A stretch of 64,000 nt of DNA, from assembly GCA_018873225.1 (NCBI GenBank), contig JAEILZ010000001.1:5332001-5396000 (forward strand), in the 5' to 3' direction. This DNA is from [Phialemoniopsis] sp. UDSM-2020. Taxonomy: Eukaryota > Ascomycota > Sordariomycetes > Thyridiales > Thyridiaceae. The notes under the pieces are model-generated. The model did no database searches, was not told where the DNA came from, and saw only the letters and a list, made by a program, of their open reading frames with translations. Position numbers and translations under genes: made by a program. How positions within the stretch are numbered: the stretch's first letter is position 1; each line of letters starts with the position of its first letter. Below are positions 53,541-64,000 of the stretch, piece after piece.

Positions 53541-54159
53541 GGATCACGTAGTGAGACATTCGTTAGATTGAAGCAAGCGTCGATTTGTCAAAGACGAGAC
53601 ATGCATTGTCCGAGGCGCTTGGGGGAATACTGAGGCTGGCTTTAAGCATGTACAATGTGTTCTGGAGGTTCACCGACTAGACTGTTCCTAAGTTCCTTCA
53701 CTTCTTCATGGCTGAATCCAATTTAGTCCTATTTCCAAACCCAGTGGATGTCATGAAATAATAATGCCATTTATCCCTACCATGGAGATCCGCCACCCCA
53801 GATTACAAGGTGTTAGCGGGACGTGAGCCCCAGACAAATGATCATCCACCCTAAATCGGATCATGATATCCTGACTAGTGGCCGTGTTAGTGCTGAAAGA
53901 TAAGAAACGTAAGAGAAAGTTGTCTCGCCAGCAAGCACTACAGCGCTTATCTCCACCATTTATTTAGTGCCTGGACCCCAGTCCATTCGGCTTATCTCGC
54001 CTCTCCCTTTGGGGCTGTTTGTAAGTGACAACAAAATCATCACAACTCACTACTTGATCTTCCAGCGGGCAGACTTTTCAGAATCACTAGAAAAACAACA
54101 AGATAATGACGGCTCCTTGTGCATAACTACTGAATCAGATGTGAGAAGACCAGCCTTTC
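53541..54159. promoter_or_regulatory. Promoter region of the second Zn2Cys6 regulator, with GATA sites
   Basis: About 620 bases. Three GATAAG-type sites occur within 100 bases: GATAAG at 53899-53904 and CTTATC at 53946-53951 and 53991-53996. These match the HGATAR consensus of fungal nitrogen GATA factors (AreA/NIT2). Chance would give about 0.3 in a region of this size. Confidence 0.5.
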
Positions 54160-56268
54160 ATGGATGCCTCGGCTCCCTGGGAACGGCCGAAGAGACAACG
54201 CGTATCACAGGCCTGCGACTTCTGCCATCAAAGGGGATTGAAATGCACGCCTCCGACTGTGATACCGATTACACTAGACAACACCGGCGGAGATATCGAG
54301 TGTCTGACGTGCGTCAAGTACGGAAGGCCATGCACACGTCTGCGAAAGCCCAAGAAGCGCGGGACCAAACCTCGAAAAAGCGAGAGACGATCAGCAGTGC
54401 AACCGCGACCTAGCCATGGAGCGGCGCAGGGCACTGAGGACCCCGAAGCCCAACATGATGTGATCGGGAAGATGCCCCATGATGGTGGTGATGCTCCGGT
54501 AATGCAGCCTCTTGTGCCTAGTCCTCAAGCTCCGGCCAACCCCCATACGTTCGAATTAGGGGTTGGTGGCGTATGCTCCGCTCCGGGTTTTGACATCTGT
54601 GACGAGTTGTCTTTCAAGAGTCGCGCGAACATCACTGCAATGATGAACATCTATCTCGATTCTATCTACCCACTGTACGTGTCAATGATCTAGGCCGCGA
54701 AGTAGACAAGAGCTAACTGTATTCTAGCTACCCGCTCTTCTGCGAAACAGAGCTTCTCCGCTGGTGGAAAGATCCGCCCGCTTCGAAGCACTCTCATTAC
54801 CTCAGCATCCTGCCGATGTGTGCCCTGAGTGCTATCCAGGCAAGTAAAGGCGCATTGTTCACCAATGAGGGGGAGAAACCCCAAGGCAAGGACCTCGCAG
54901 AAGCCTTCCTTCAAGAGGCGTTTCGCATTGTGCCGTTGACCTACGGCGGTGGCCCTGATATCGATCTGCTGCGGGCATATGGCCTGTTAGCCCTCATCGG
55001 CACAAACATGGGCGACACCGACATCCTCCACCGCTACCTAGGGCTCTATCAGGGCCTTGCCGCGCGCATCGGCTTCCACAAAGAGGAGCGCTGGCCGGAA
55101 TCGCTCACTCACTGCGAAAAGGAGACGAGACGGCGCCTATTCTGGGTCATGTACCGGCTTGAGGTGCACACAGCCTGCGTCCTCGGCCACCCGATCCGAA
55201 TTCCCGAGGCGCAGACCTTGGTCGGGTACCCCTGTGGAGTGCACCACTTACCGCTGCCGCCGGGGCGTAATGGTAAGTTCGAGAACTGGTTTGCCGGCTG
55301 GAACTTTACCACGGAGCTGTACCGCATCCTCGAGCACGCGATTGTGGACTTTAGGACGAAGCGGACCGCTCAGAACACGGTTCTTTGGACGGGCGGCACG
55401 TCTCGATCTGTGTCTATTCTAGCGCAACTCAAAGAGATGCAGTCCAACTTGAGTCCGCAATTTGCACAGGCAGCGATGAAGTCGTCCGACAGCGGTAGCA
55501 ACAGGTGCGGATTCCAAGTTGCAAACATCCTCTGTACGATCCACGTGAGTGTACACCCTCTCAGGTATAATCTCGATTCGAATTAAGCTGATGACATGCA
55601 GTTAGTCAAGATGATTGTTTTTGCCTCAGACGATGCGAATTTTGGTGATGCTTGCCAGACCGCGCAGGATCTGATCAACAGTATGAGCACCGTTCCCAAG
55701 GACTATGTACGGGCTTTTGGCACACCGTTGGTAAGGACTCAGCCATTCTACTTGACTAGAACACGATGTGGCTTACATTTTCTATCGTAGCTACAAGAAC
55801 TCTCTGGCGTGGGTCACATGTTGACCAACGTCACCAGTCGTCATCTCCCCGACGCAGAACATCTAAGGCTACGAACTATCGTGTATGTCCATTCACTCCT
55901 CCGCAGGCATGAAGGGAAACTTGCTTACAGCAATTAGACTGTCTATGGCCAGTTTCATTGAAGGGCTAGGCGACTCGATAGAATTCGCTGCCAATGCGGC
56001 TTTCCGGCTCCGCGACAGTCTTGCTCGTATTGACCAGGCTGTGATATCTCGGGCTATACAGCACACAAGCCCACTGAGCTCAAACCAAGGCCAACAAGAC
56101 CAAATGAGTGTTTCGAATGCGGGCGAGAACACAAGTGCGCTTGATCTGATCACACTTTTTGGCGGAGGGGCAAGGGAGGATCCCGTAGAACCATGGCTGC
56201 AGTCATTGAGCCAGCAGCAACTGTCTAGCTTTGATGACTTGACGAACTTGTCAGATTTCACGATATAG
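54160..56268 (+). CDS. Zn2Cys6 transcription factor with long zinc-cluster loop
   Basis: Nuclear regulator, probably of the adjoining transport/hydrolase genes. Five exons: 54160-54674, 54728-55544, 55602-55730, 55791-55882 and 55938-56268; total 627 residues in frame. The cluster QACDFCHQRGLKC ... ECLTCVKYGRPCTR has spacing C-x2-C-x6-C-x18-C-x2-C-x6-C; the middle loop is longer than the usual 5-12 residues and no intron can explain it. A basic stretch KPKKRGTKPRKSERR follows. The regulatory domain (about 150-480) includes FCETELLRWW, ILPMCALSAIQASKGALF, EKETRRRLFWVMYRLEVHTA and GHPIRIPE. The final exon ends PVEPWLQSLSQQQLSSFDDL, an acidic, aromatic tail that could activate transcription. It converges on the MFS gene with a gap of 138 bases. 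Confidence 0.9.
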
Positions 56269-56406
56269 AGAATTATAAGTATTCCATTGTAACATATAGA
56301 CAACCCATTGCGTGGCCACCAAAACAAAACCAGCCACTATCAGATACGGCATGGACTTAGACGACGCATGACCTTGAATCAATGCGTGCTTCATCCGCCA
56401 TGTCTC

Positions 56407-58131
56407 TTACAAAAACCAGCGGAACTCTGGCACACTCGGCCCCTCCTTCAACAGCTCAGTGGAAGTCTCGGAGATATCCAGCTTCCTACCCAGCTTCCTG
56501 TCACGGTGCTTGTTGTCCAGAACCATGTACAGGCTCAAGCACCCAGCTAGAACGGCGCCAGTAGCACCGAATGCAGCAGTGGTCGCCAGTGCAGGGATGT
56601 ACTTCGGGGCAGACTCAGGCGTGAAAATGTTGCTCGAAACGAGGCCCATGAGGTTGGACAACGGCACTCCGATCGAGGTCAGCGCCATGCGGCGGCCCTC
56701 ATCGGGTGTGTTGTTATTGTACCAAGTGCAGAGCAGGATCGAAGGAGCTCCAGCTCCCCAGCACATGAGGAACGTGGCAAAGTACGCGAGCTGCAGGTTC
56801 GATAGCACGTCGATGGTGGCGTAGATGATGAAGCCGACAAGGGTAAAGAGGAACGCCAGCACGATAAAAGGACCCCGCCGACGGGTGAAGTCGGACGAGA
56901 AGGCCAAGATCAGAAGCATGGCGGCGCCGGTGATGTTGGGTGCCACGGTGTAGAGGTTGGTCTTGACAGTCGAGTACCCGAGGCGGCCCACGATCTGCGG
57001 GAGAAAGAGGGCGACGGACTGGAGAGGGACTCCGAGGCACACCTCGATGGCCAGGAAAGCCCAAGTCACGGGCTGGCGGAAGATGCGGAGGGCATCGCGC
57101 AAATCGAGTGGCGCTCCAGTGGCAGAGGATGAGTCTGTACGGACACGGTAGGCGGCGAGTTCCTTATCGGACTCGGAAAGGAAGCGGGCCGTGGCAGGGC
57201 TGAGAGGCAGGTAGAACCAGGCAAAGACGGCGAAGAGTAGAGTGAGCGCTCCCTCGATGAGGAAGAGGTATCGCCAGGGATATAGAGGTGTGTTGGTGAT
57301 GCGGAAGACGCCATAAGAAAGCAAGCCGGAGAAAGCGTTGGCAATGTTACTTGAGGCGTAAAATACCGACATGCGACGAGCCAATTCGCCTCGGCGGTAG
57401 AACGTCGTCAGGTAGTAGATGATGAGTGGGAGGAAAGCGGACTCGGCCATGCCTGTAAGCTGAGAATTAGCTTGGGACACGCTCCGATACGTCAACGTGG
57501 CTTTGACTTACCTAGAAACCATCTCAGAGCCATGATACCTCCCCAATTCTGGGCCGCAGCTACAATTTGCTGTCAGTAACTCTGGAGTGTCAGTCATCTG
57601 AGGCAAGTCACGTACCAGCAAGGATGGTCATCGACCCGAACACCACCATCATAAGTGGCAGGACTCTCGAAGGACCGTACTTCTTGCCAACGTAGCCCTA
57701 GCCCCCCGTTAGCTAACTTGACGGGGTGATAGAAGTCTTCCGATAATACATACCAAGACCGGGGCAGTCAGCACAAAGGGGATGTAAAATACGCCCAGAG
57801 CGATATTGTATTGGTTGGACTGAAAATGGAGATCCTTGTCCATGCCGGCTGTCTTTGCATTTCCAAGGTTGCCCTTGTCCAGGCCATTGAGAAGGAACAT
57901 AATGGCCAGTACTGGCAGGAGACGGATGTCGAGCTTCCGGCACAAAGCACGCTCGGCCTTGTGGTCAAAGATGTGAGCCGTTGTTCCAGTGGCTCCGGCG
58001 GTGGTGGTAGTCTCTGGAGTTTTGTCTGCGTACTGGCCGCCCTTCTCTTCTACACTGTAGTCAGTCTTGCCATCTCCGCCAGGAGAGGAGTCGATCGTTG
58101 CTGGGGTCGTGTTGGATGGAGACATTGTCAA
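56407..58131 (-). CDS. MFS transporter, DAL5-like anion:cation symporter family
   Basis: Predicted plasma-membrane proton symporter of the allantoate/pantothenate group. Four exons in coding order: 58131-57754, 57697-57616, 57559-57512, 57452-56407; introns 56, 56 and 59 nt, 517 residues. Landmarks: RKLDIRLLPVLAIMFLLNGL and DKGNLGNAKTAGM in helix 1, the GYVGKKYGPSRVLP loop made by the first splice, NWGGIMALRWFLGMAESAFL in helix 4, YPWRYLFLIEGALTLLFAVF in helix 6, and an RRMALTSIG segment with NLMGLVSSNIF in the second half. Yeast Dal5 of this family carries allantoate, ureidosuccinate and dipeptides. Its divergent neighbour is an N-carbamoyl-amino-acid-hydrolase-type nitrilase, so a ureido acid is an attractive but unproven cargo. 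Confidence 0.9.
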
Positions 58132-58845
58132 TAGCGTAATGAGCAGCTGGAATTGAGTTTGATCTTTCTGATCTTGACGATCTCATCAATGCAAGGCAAG
58201 GGAGAGAGCATCGCATCAACTCTTATACATTGCACCTTTGTGGCGATATCTCATGTCGCGACAATGGCATTGCCTTCCTGAGCATAGATCAGTCGACATG
58301 GCTTATCGGAGAACCTTGAGCCCCTTTGAAGTGCCCAAGGGCGATAAGGACGGTATGGGTGTGAAGCTAAACACACTAAAGTGTGCGGACGCATCAAGCT
58401 GTAAAACTGGTAAAGTCCCATTCTAGGAATGGCGTGAAAAGTGGTGTATCTTATCTGCTGTTAAATTAACGCAACCAGTTAGTCAAAGATAGCCTCTCCT
58501 GCGGGTAAACTGTTCAAGTACTGGATTCGGACTAGCAAACTACCGTAGCGAGGGAATGACCTATCTTCCCAAGACTGATCATCCAAGAATGATACTGATC
58601 ATGCGGCTCATGGACTGCCTGAGGGCTGGTGTCGCGCAGCTGGTTTCCGATCCCGGCTGCATATGAGTAGCGAACTCAAGAGTGCTTGCGGCATACATCT
58701 CTTTGACAGGATCCTGTCCATATCGCGACTTTGAGTTCTGACGCGTATTCCTTTATGCCACGAACGCGGTTCAGCATACCAGAAGCCAGCCATCCAACGA
58801 TCAGTCTACCCATCTCTATCAAGTGTCGTTGCCTCCATCTTAGTC
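58132..58845. promoter_or_regulatory. Divergent promoter, DAL5-like transporter / nitrilase, with GATA sites
   Basis: About 715 bases. CTTATC at 58312-58317, GATAAG at 58343-58348 and CTTATC at 58450-58455 are three candidate sites for a nitrogen GATA factor; the first two are 25 bases apart, the paired layout favoured by such factors. Expected by chance about 0.35. Confidence 0.5.
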
Positions 58846-60035
58846 ATGCCCCGTGTCCTCAAAGTGGCCGCTGCCCAACTTGGGCCAAATCATCTCGCCA
58901 CCAAACGCGAGCAAGTGTTAAGCCGGATGATTGCACTGTTGCAGTCAGCCTCTGACCTCGGCGCTCAGCTTGTTGTCTTCCCTGAGACAGCACTTACCAC
59001 ATTCTTCCCTCGTTATCCTTTCTCGGTGCTGTCTCGAGTCGACGCGGATAAGTACTTCGACGACCCGGATGCTCTACTAACATCGCCGAGGACACGACCA
59101 CTCTTTGACGAGGCCAGAAAGCTCAAGCTCGATGTGTACCTGGGCTTCGCAGAGCATACCTCCGAAGGACGCAACTACAACACGAGCGTCTACTACTCTG
59201 TTGATCAGGACGAGATCATTGCAAAGTATCGAAAGGTACACCTCCCTGGCACTCTGCAGCCGTTCGAAGACCCAGGCGCGATCAATCAACTTGAGAAGCT
59301 CTGGTTCTCGCCGGGCGATCTCGGCTTCGAGGCGTTCCGAGCCCCAGGCCTCGTAGAGGGTGCTGTCAAGAAGTCTACCAAAGCAAAGGCAAATGGCTTG
59401 ACCAATGGCATCCAGAAGACCAACGGCGTCAACGGAGTGAACGGCGATACCCACAATGTTGACCCAAGCGGTCACAGCCTCGGCGGCGACCCCATTCTTG
59501 GCATGTTGATCTGCAACGACAGGCGTTGGGCCGAGGCGTGGCGCTGCTACGGCCTGCAGGGCGTGGAGATCGTGCTGTGCGGCTACAACACCACGGCGTG
59601 GGCGCCCGACCTGTGCGGCACCCGCAAGCCGCAGACCCGGGAGGAGTCCGAGGCCGAGTCGCTCTTCCAGCACAAGCTCGTCATGACGGGCAACTCGTAC
59701 ATGAACAGCTGCTTCTCGGTCAGCGCGGGCAAGGCCGGGGTCGAGGACGGCCGGTTCGAGCTCATCAACGGCAGCATGATCGTGTCGCCCGACGGATACG
59801 TGTTGGCCGAGGCCAAGACCAAGGGGGACGAGGTGGTCTTTGCTGAGATTGATCTCGACGATTGCAAGCCAGGGAAAGAAATGGTAAGTCATCAGGTCTA
59901 GACTTCGCCTGCGGGAGGTTACTAACGGTTTTGGACGCTCTACAGATGTTCAATTTTGGTCGGCATCGGAGGAATAGTCAGTATGCACGTGTGACAGAAC
60001 AGAAGGGCGTCATAGAGCCAGAACTACTAGAATAG
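58846..60035 (+). CDS. Nitrilase-superfamily N-carbamoyl-D-amino-acid hydrolase-like enzyme
   Basis: Predicted C-N hydrolase releasing CO2 and ammonia from an N-carbamoyl amino acid. Two exons, 58846-59883 and 59946-60035 (62-nt intron), 375 residues. The catalytic triad of the superfamily is visible: Glu47 in VVFPETALT, Lys130 in IAKYRKVHLPGTL and Cys223 in GMLICNDRRWAEAW. The ICNDRRW and GYNTTAW segments are typical of the carbamoylase branch rather than of true nitrilases. The length exceeds the bacterial 300-odd residues mainly because of an Asn/Gly/Lys-rich insertion (about 171-212, with NGLTNG and NGVNGVNG) just before the catalytic cysteine and a short added C-terminus in exon 2. No targeting signal. 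The Ala after RRW replaces the usual Pro. Stereospecificity and true substrate cannot be told from sequence. Confidence 0.87.
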
Positions 60036-60220
60036 ATTGTAGTTCATTCAATAAGACAACCCCAGAGTCCTGCCCAATCGACGATCTTCAACAGTATGTA
60101 TAAGGTTTCTAGACAATGTCTACGCGTGGTGTCTTGTTATCGGACTAGAACTCGGCCTACATTTGACCGTGCAATGACAGTCACCATAACAGGTGAGCAC
60201 AGATAGAGTCATCCAAACAC

Positions 60221-62318
60221 CTAGCGCATCGCCTCTCCCTCAAGAACGACAGCCTCCTTCGGCGCCCATCTGGCTCGGCCCGGGAAAAAGCAGGCGAAGA
60301 AACCACATCCAGCAACAAAGGCTACAATAGACACCGACCCATACATCCACACCAAGTAAGGGTCCTGAGAGACCGGACTGAGGCCAATGCAGATTGCCGC
60401 GGCAATGCCAATTGTCAACCAGAATAGGGCGGAGATGACAGATCGCAGACTGTAAGGGGAACCAGGTCAGTACAAGCTATCAGCTCAGAGGGCAAGTGTC
60501 CCGACTTACTTCTTCGGAGCCTGCGTGAATGCAAGTTCCAGTCCGGTGATGATGACAAAGGCTTCCGAGAACGCAACTAGGATATAACTCGGAGCCTGAA
60601 TCCACACATGGATAGTGTTCGGCTCTGACTTGTAGATAAAGTACTGCAGCACACAAGCGTACACCATGGAGAATGAAGCGAACATGAAGCCCATGAATAT
60701 ACGGCTCACGGGATCAAAGTCGATCTTGAACTTGCGGAGGAGAGGATAGACGATGACTATGGGTCCCAATGATTAGAACAGATTCATCCATGAACCGGAC
60801 ATCACAGTGACTTACTGTCTAGGAATGGAATAAAGACACATAACGCGATGGGGTCGAGGTTTTGCAGAAGGTCATTCGGCGTGCCGTGGAGAGCCATGGT
60901 ACCGGCCTGGGAAATCAGATTGTTCCACATTTGGTTCCAGCAAATGAAGTAGAAGGGGAAGAAGAGGAACATCTGACGCAACAATGTTAGTACTGGGTGT
61001 TGGACAAGAGCTGGTCACAGGTGAACATACCTTGCAGCTCTTCAGGCCGGTCCGCACATCGCCAACATATTGATCTGTGTACCTCTCCTGGCTGGCAATC
61101 GGATACTTGTCGGAGTGTCCACGCTCTCTAAGCGACGTGGGCTTTGCCTTCTCCCACCCACGCTCTTTGATGGCTATCCTCGTAGTACGGAAGGCGTCGA
61201 GAATAGCAGATCCCATGGGCGGTATCTTGATGTACTTATTGCGGCCGGCAAAGAAAATAGCAGTGGAGATGAGGATAGCACTACATTTCAAGGTGTCGGT
61301 CAGCAATCTTCACACTATGTAAGGCTACGCGATGAACTCAAAGTGGCTTACATCAATGGGACAAGATACGCAAGCCAGAAAGAGTGATGTGCTTCGACGT
61401 TGACAGTAATCAACGGTGACAGGGCACCAACATTGACCACCCAGTAGAACCTAGCCGAATTCGTCAGTATCATGCCGGTATGATGTGGAAAAGAAGGATA
61501 CACACCACATGAAGAGTCTCTGCACTGTAAGTTCGGGGTCGACAATGACTTCTTCACCAGACTTGAGAGTCTTGAGCACCGGGTGGGCATTGTTGTACTG
61601 TTCGGCGCACATCGGCGTCACGTTGGCCTTGATACCTCCAGTTCCCAGTCCGATCGTAATCATGGCAGCAATAAGGCCACCAAGTCCGGCGTTGTGCATA
61701 ATGGCTGTGGGAGTGGCAGTCGCCACGAGGATCACAAGGCCGATGATGTAAATTGAACAGGCACACAAGATGGCTTTGTACTTTCCGAGGTATTGGTCTA
61801 GATTATCGGGGGCATGTCAGCACTGATACGTATCGCTCCGCGCAGGTTGCGAATCTTACCTGCGATGATCGCGCCGATGACGGTGGAGGCATATGCCCAA
61901 AATTTAAAGAAGTTGCCAAGAGCAGTGGCAGTGGCCTGCCCCTTGCCGAGAGCTCCAGGAAGATTGGAACCAGGGTCATAGGGGTTGCTATGATTACACA
62001 GTGTTAGGTGAGACCGAACACTTGCGGGCTTTCGGTCTGTCAGGCAGTGCTTACTTGATGTAGTTCTGTATGGGACCGCTCAGGCCAAAGTAGGTAAACC
62101 GCTCGCCGAGCTGTGTCAGAATCAGCATGACGATGTCAAACCTCTAATCCCAGCGTAAATAGACGAACCTCGACGACCAGAATCAGTAGAGCAATCTTGG
62201 GCATCTTGTCGGGCACCCTTCGCAGCCCTTCCCATCGCGAAGGAGGCGGCATTTTGGTATCCTGGTCAGCCGTGCTGGCGACATCGGCCGGTGCAGGGCC
62301 TTTGGCTTCGATGTCCAT
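60221..62318 (-). CDS. POT/PTR-family proton-coupled oligopeptide transporter
   Basis: Predicted di/tripeptide importer of the PTR2 family in the plasma membrane. Nine exons in coding order: 62318-62169, 62110-62055, 61987-61860, 61797-61506, 61450-61352, 61280-61031, 60972-60816, 60756-60510, 60449-60221; 535 residues. Hallmarks: GERFTYFGLSGPIQNYI (the ExxERFxYYG-type motif of helix 1, here only LGERFTYFG, so the first Glu positions should be checked), the DQYLGKYKAI loop after helix 2, GLGTGGIKANVTPMCAEQY (PTR signature region, GxGTGGIKxxV), FYWVVNVGAL in place of FYxxINxG, and FFPFYFICWNQMWNNLISQA at the seventh helix. The C-terminus is short. It converges on the nitrilase gene and diverges from the hydrolase gene; shared GATA sites suggest joint nitrogen control. 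Confidence 0.9.
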
Positions 62319-63000
62319 CTCTTTGAGGGGCGCTGAGGAGGAAGCGTGTGTCTTGGTCTTGTCTTGGCCCTCAGTATCCTACTGCGGCCGGCTGAACAAC
62401 AGTGATGGAATGCGAGAAAGCGGTCGGGGTTTGCATCGATCGGCACAAATGAAAGAAACAGCGTCCCCCCACACTACTTAAAAGCTGGGGAAAACGGGGA
62501 TCCATGTGCTGCGATGACTGCCAGGGTCGTCCTTATCCAGCCCCGGTCTTGGCTTACGCGCACCAGAATTGGCTGCAAGAGAGATAAACCAGCGATGATA
62601 TGGGAAACAGAGGGATTTCATAGGTGGCGTCCGGACGCCGTCATATCTTGGACAAGAGTCTTCAGTGGAGACGGCCCCGCATGATCGGCATTCATGATCG
62701 GCCGGCGGAGAACGCCACCAATGAGACATCGCGGTTCCGGTTTGAAGAACCGGGAGACTGGGAAAAGCCCAAACGTAATAAACAATGCTTGCCGATATGC
62801 GGAGATATGAACCGGGTTAGGGGGACGGAATTGACATGGAGGAGATAAGTAGTTCGTGAATTTCAACACATGCACTGCATCACTGCTTGACACACCTTAT
62901 CGTGCTCTACCCGTATCCGGCTTCCCAAGGTTTGGCTCATGACCACCGTGGTTTACAGTAGCACGTCCTGAAGGAGGCAGCCTTTACATCCAAAGACAAA
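62319..63000. promoter_or_regulatory. Divergent promoter, peptide transporter / alpha-beta hydrolase, with GATA sites
   Basis: About 680 bases. AGATAAG at 62843-62849 and CTTATC at 62896-62901, 52 bases apart, plus AGATAA at 62582-62587, match nitrogen GATA-factor sites. No other gene-like sequence. Confidence 0.45.
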
Positions 63001-64000
63001 ATGTCATCGACAGTGACCAAGACAGCCCCAGCTGTCACCCTGTCCGTCTCTGACCAAGCGGATCGTTCAGTTGTTCGGGAAGAGGACTATCCCGGGTTAG
63101 ATCCGGAATGGCGGAGGATGTGGAATGAACATGGGAGCCACCTTTTAAGAGCAGACGAGGTGACGCTTGAAGAATACCGCACGGATCCGGCCAAGTACAG
63201 TTTCACATACCCAACATCTTTGGGTAAGCTGCCCTTCGTAACTAGAACATTTCCCATTCCTCAGTCCACTGACACGGTCACTTCTGCGGTTCTAGGTCCT
63301 GAAGTCTTCCGGTGTGAAGATTTCCAAATACCGGTCACACAGCCTGCCGGGGAGATCACCGTCAGAGTTTACTCTCCCGAAGGTGAAGGTCCATTCCCGG
63401 TCCATCTGAACTTTCACGGAGGTGCGTTCACCCCTTGATCTCCCGACGATGTCTTTTGACCAATTTGGCTCTAGGTGGCTGGGTCATTGGTGGCTTGAAA
63501 TCCGAAGCAGCGTGGTGTCGACACATGTGCAATGACGCAAAGATCAAGGTTATAGATGTCGATTATCGTTTGGGGCCAGAGTTCAAGTATCCTACGGCAA
63601 TCTATGATTGCTGGGATGCTGTCAAATGGGTAAGCCTGAAATGTGTCTTCATTTTAGGCCCCAGCTTACGACTAATATATTCCTACCACATAGGCCGTAA
63701 CCAGCGCAGAAAAGCTCAATGTCGATCCGACCAGTGTCTCATTTGGTGGTCTATCAGCAGGCGGCCATATGTCTGCAGTCATAGCACACTTTGCAAGAGA
63801 TGAGGGAATACCCATCAAGCTTCATCTCATGATCGTCCCGGCGACAGACATGCGCTATTGCAGTCTGAGTCTCAAGACTCTCACGCCGCAGAATTGTCCA
63901 TACGAGAGTGCGCGGGCACTCAAGAACCTCCCTTGGGGACCATTAGGTCGAGAACAGTGGTTTCTCAGATACTGGCTAGGAGATAATATTGGTGAGGACA
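63001..64000 (+). CDS. Alpha/beta hydrolase, hormone-sensitive-lipase-like esterase (3' end outside window)
   Basis: Predicted serine esterase of the HSL branch. Exons 63001-63421, 63475-63629 and 63694 to about 63991, where a GTGAGG donor suggests another intron running off the window. The oxyanion-hole motif HGGGWVIGG is created by the first splice. YRLGPEFKYPTAIYDCWDAVKW is the usual stretch before the nucleophile elbow, and the elbow reads VSFGGLSAGGHMSA (GxSxG, with GLSAG rather than the common GDSAG), making Ser the nucleophile. The Asp and His of the triad would be in the missing part. No signal peptide; the N-terminal 100 residues form a cap-like extension with YPGLDPEWRRMWNEHG. The substrate is unknown; it may not belong functionally to the nitrogen cassette. 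Confidence 0.88.

Overview
The window is nuclear DNA of a filamentous ascomycete (Pezizomycotina, most like a Sordariomycete). The grounds are many short introns (about 50-110 nt) with GTAAGT-type donors and CTAAC/CTGAC branch points, GC-rich coding sequence, fungus-specific families (Zn2Cys6 regulators, APSES factor, CFEM, DUF1996) and a gene every 2-3 kb. The species cannot be named from the sequence. Twenty-five protein genes are supported, two of them cut by the window edges. Exon joins were worked out by hand and nearly all add up to an open frame. No tRNA, rRNA, transposon, CRISPR array or virus-like sequence was recognised.

Left part (1-20 kb) is mostly core genome: a Zn2Cys6 regulator running off the left edge, a 5'-nucleotidase-type metallophosphoesterase, a GNAT acetyltransferase, an LYR-motif protein, the APSES/ankyrin cell-cycle factor MBP1, the endosomal FYVE protein PEP7/VAC1, the siroheme enzyme MET8 and a fungal C2H2 protein.

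20-31 kb is a four-gene cassette with alternating strands: an ACS-type MFS transporter, a Zn2Cys6 regulator, an intracellular GH43 glycosidase and a secreted exo-rhamnogalacturonan-lyase-like (PL26-type) protein. It looks like a plant cell wall (rhamnogalacturonan) utilisation cluster. 31-42 kb holds a hypothetical acidic/basic protein, a kinase-like gene with a mutated DFG motif and a GC-repeat frameshift, an ankyrin protein, a probable CENP-L/Fta1 kinetochore protein and an FAD monooxygenase.

42-52 kb is sparse: a 3.5 kb stretch without genes (with a perfect hairpin), a secreted CFEM protein, a short-chain dehydrogenase, a regulator-like gene without a visible DNA-binding domain, then another 2.6 kb gap. 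52-64 kb starts with a secreted DUF1996 protein and continues with a second alternating cassette: Zn2Cys6 regulator with an unusually long zinc loop, DAL5-like MFS transporter, N-carbamoyl-amino-acid-hydrolase-type nitrilase, POT peptide transporter and an alpha/beta hydrolase cut by the right edge. Its three promoter regions together carry eight GATAAG/CTTATC sites, which suggests nitrogen-catabolite control. I infer a system for scavenging ureido acids and peptides.
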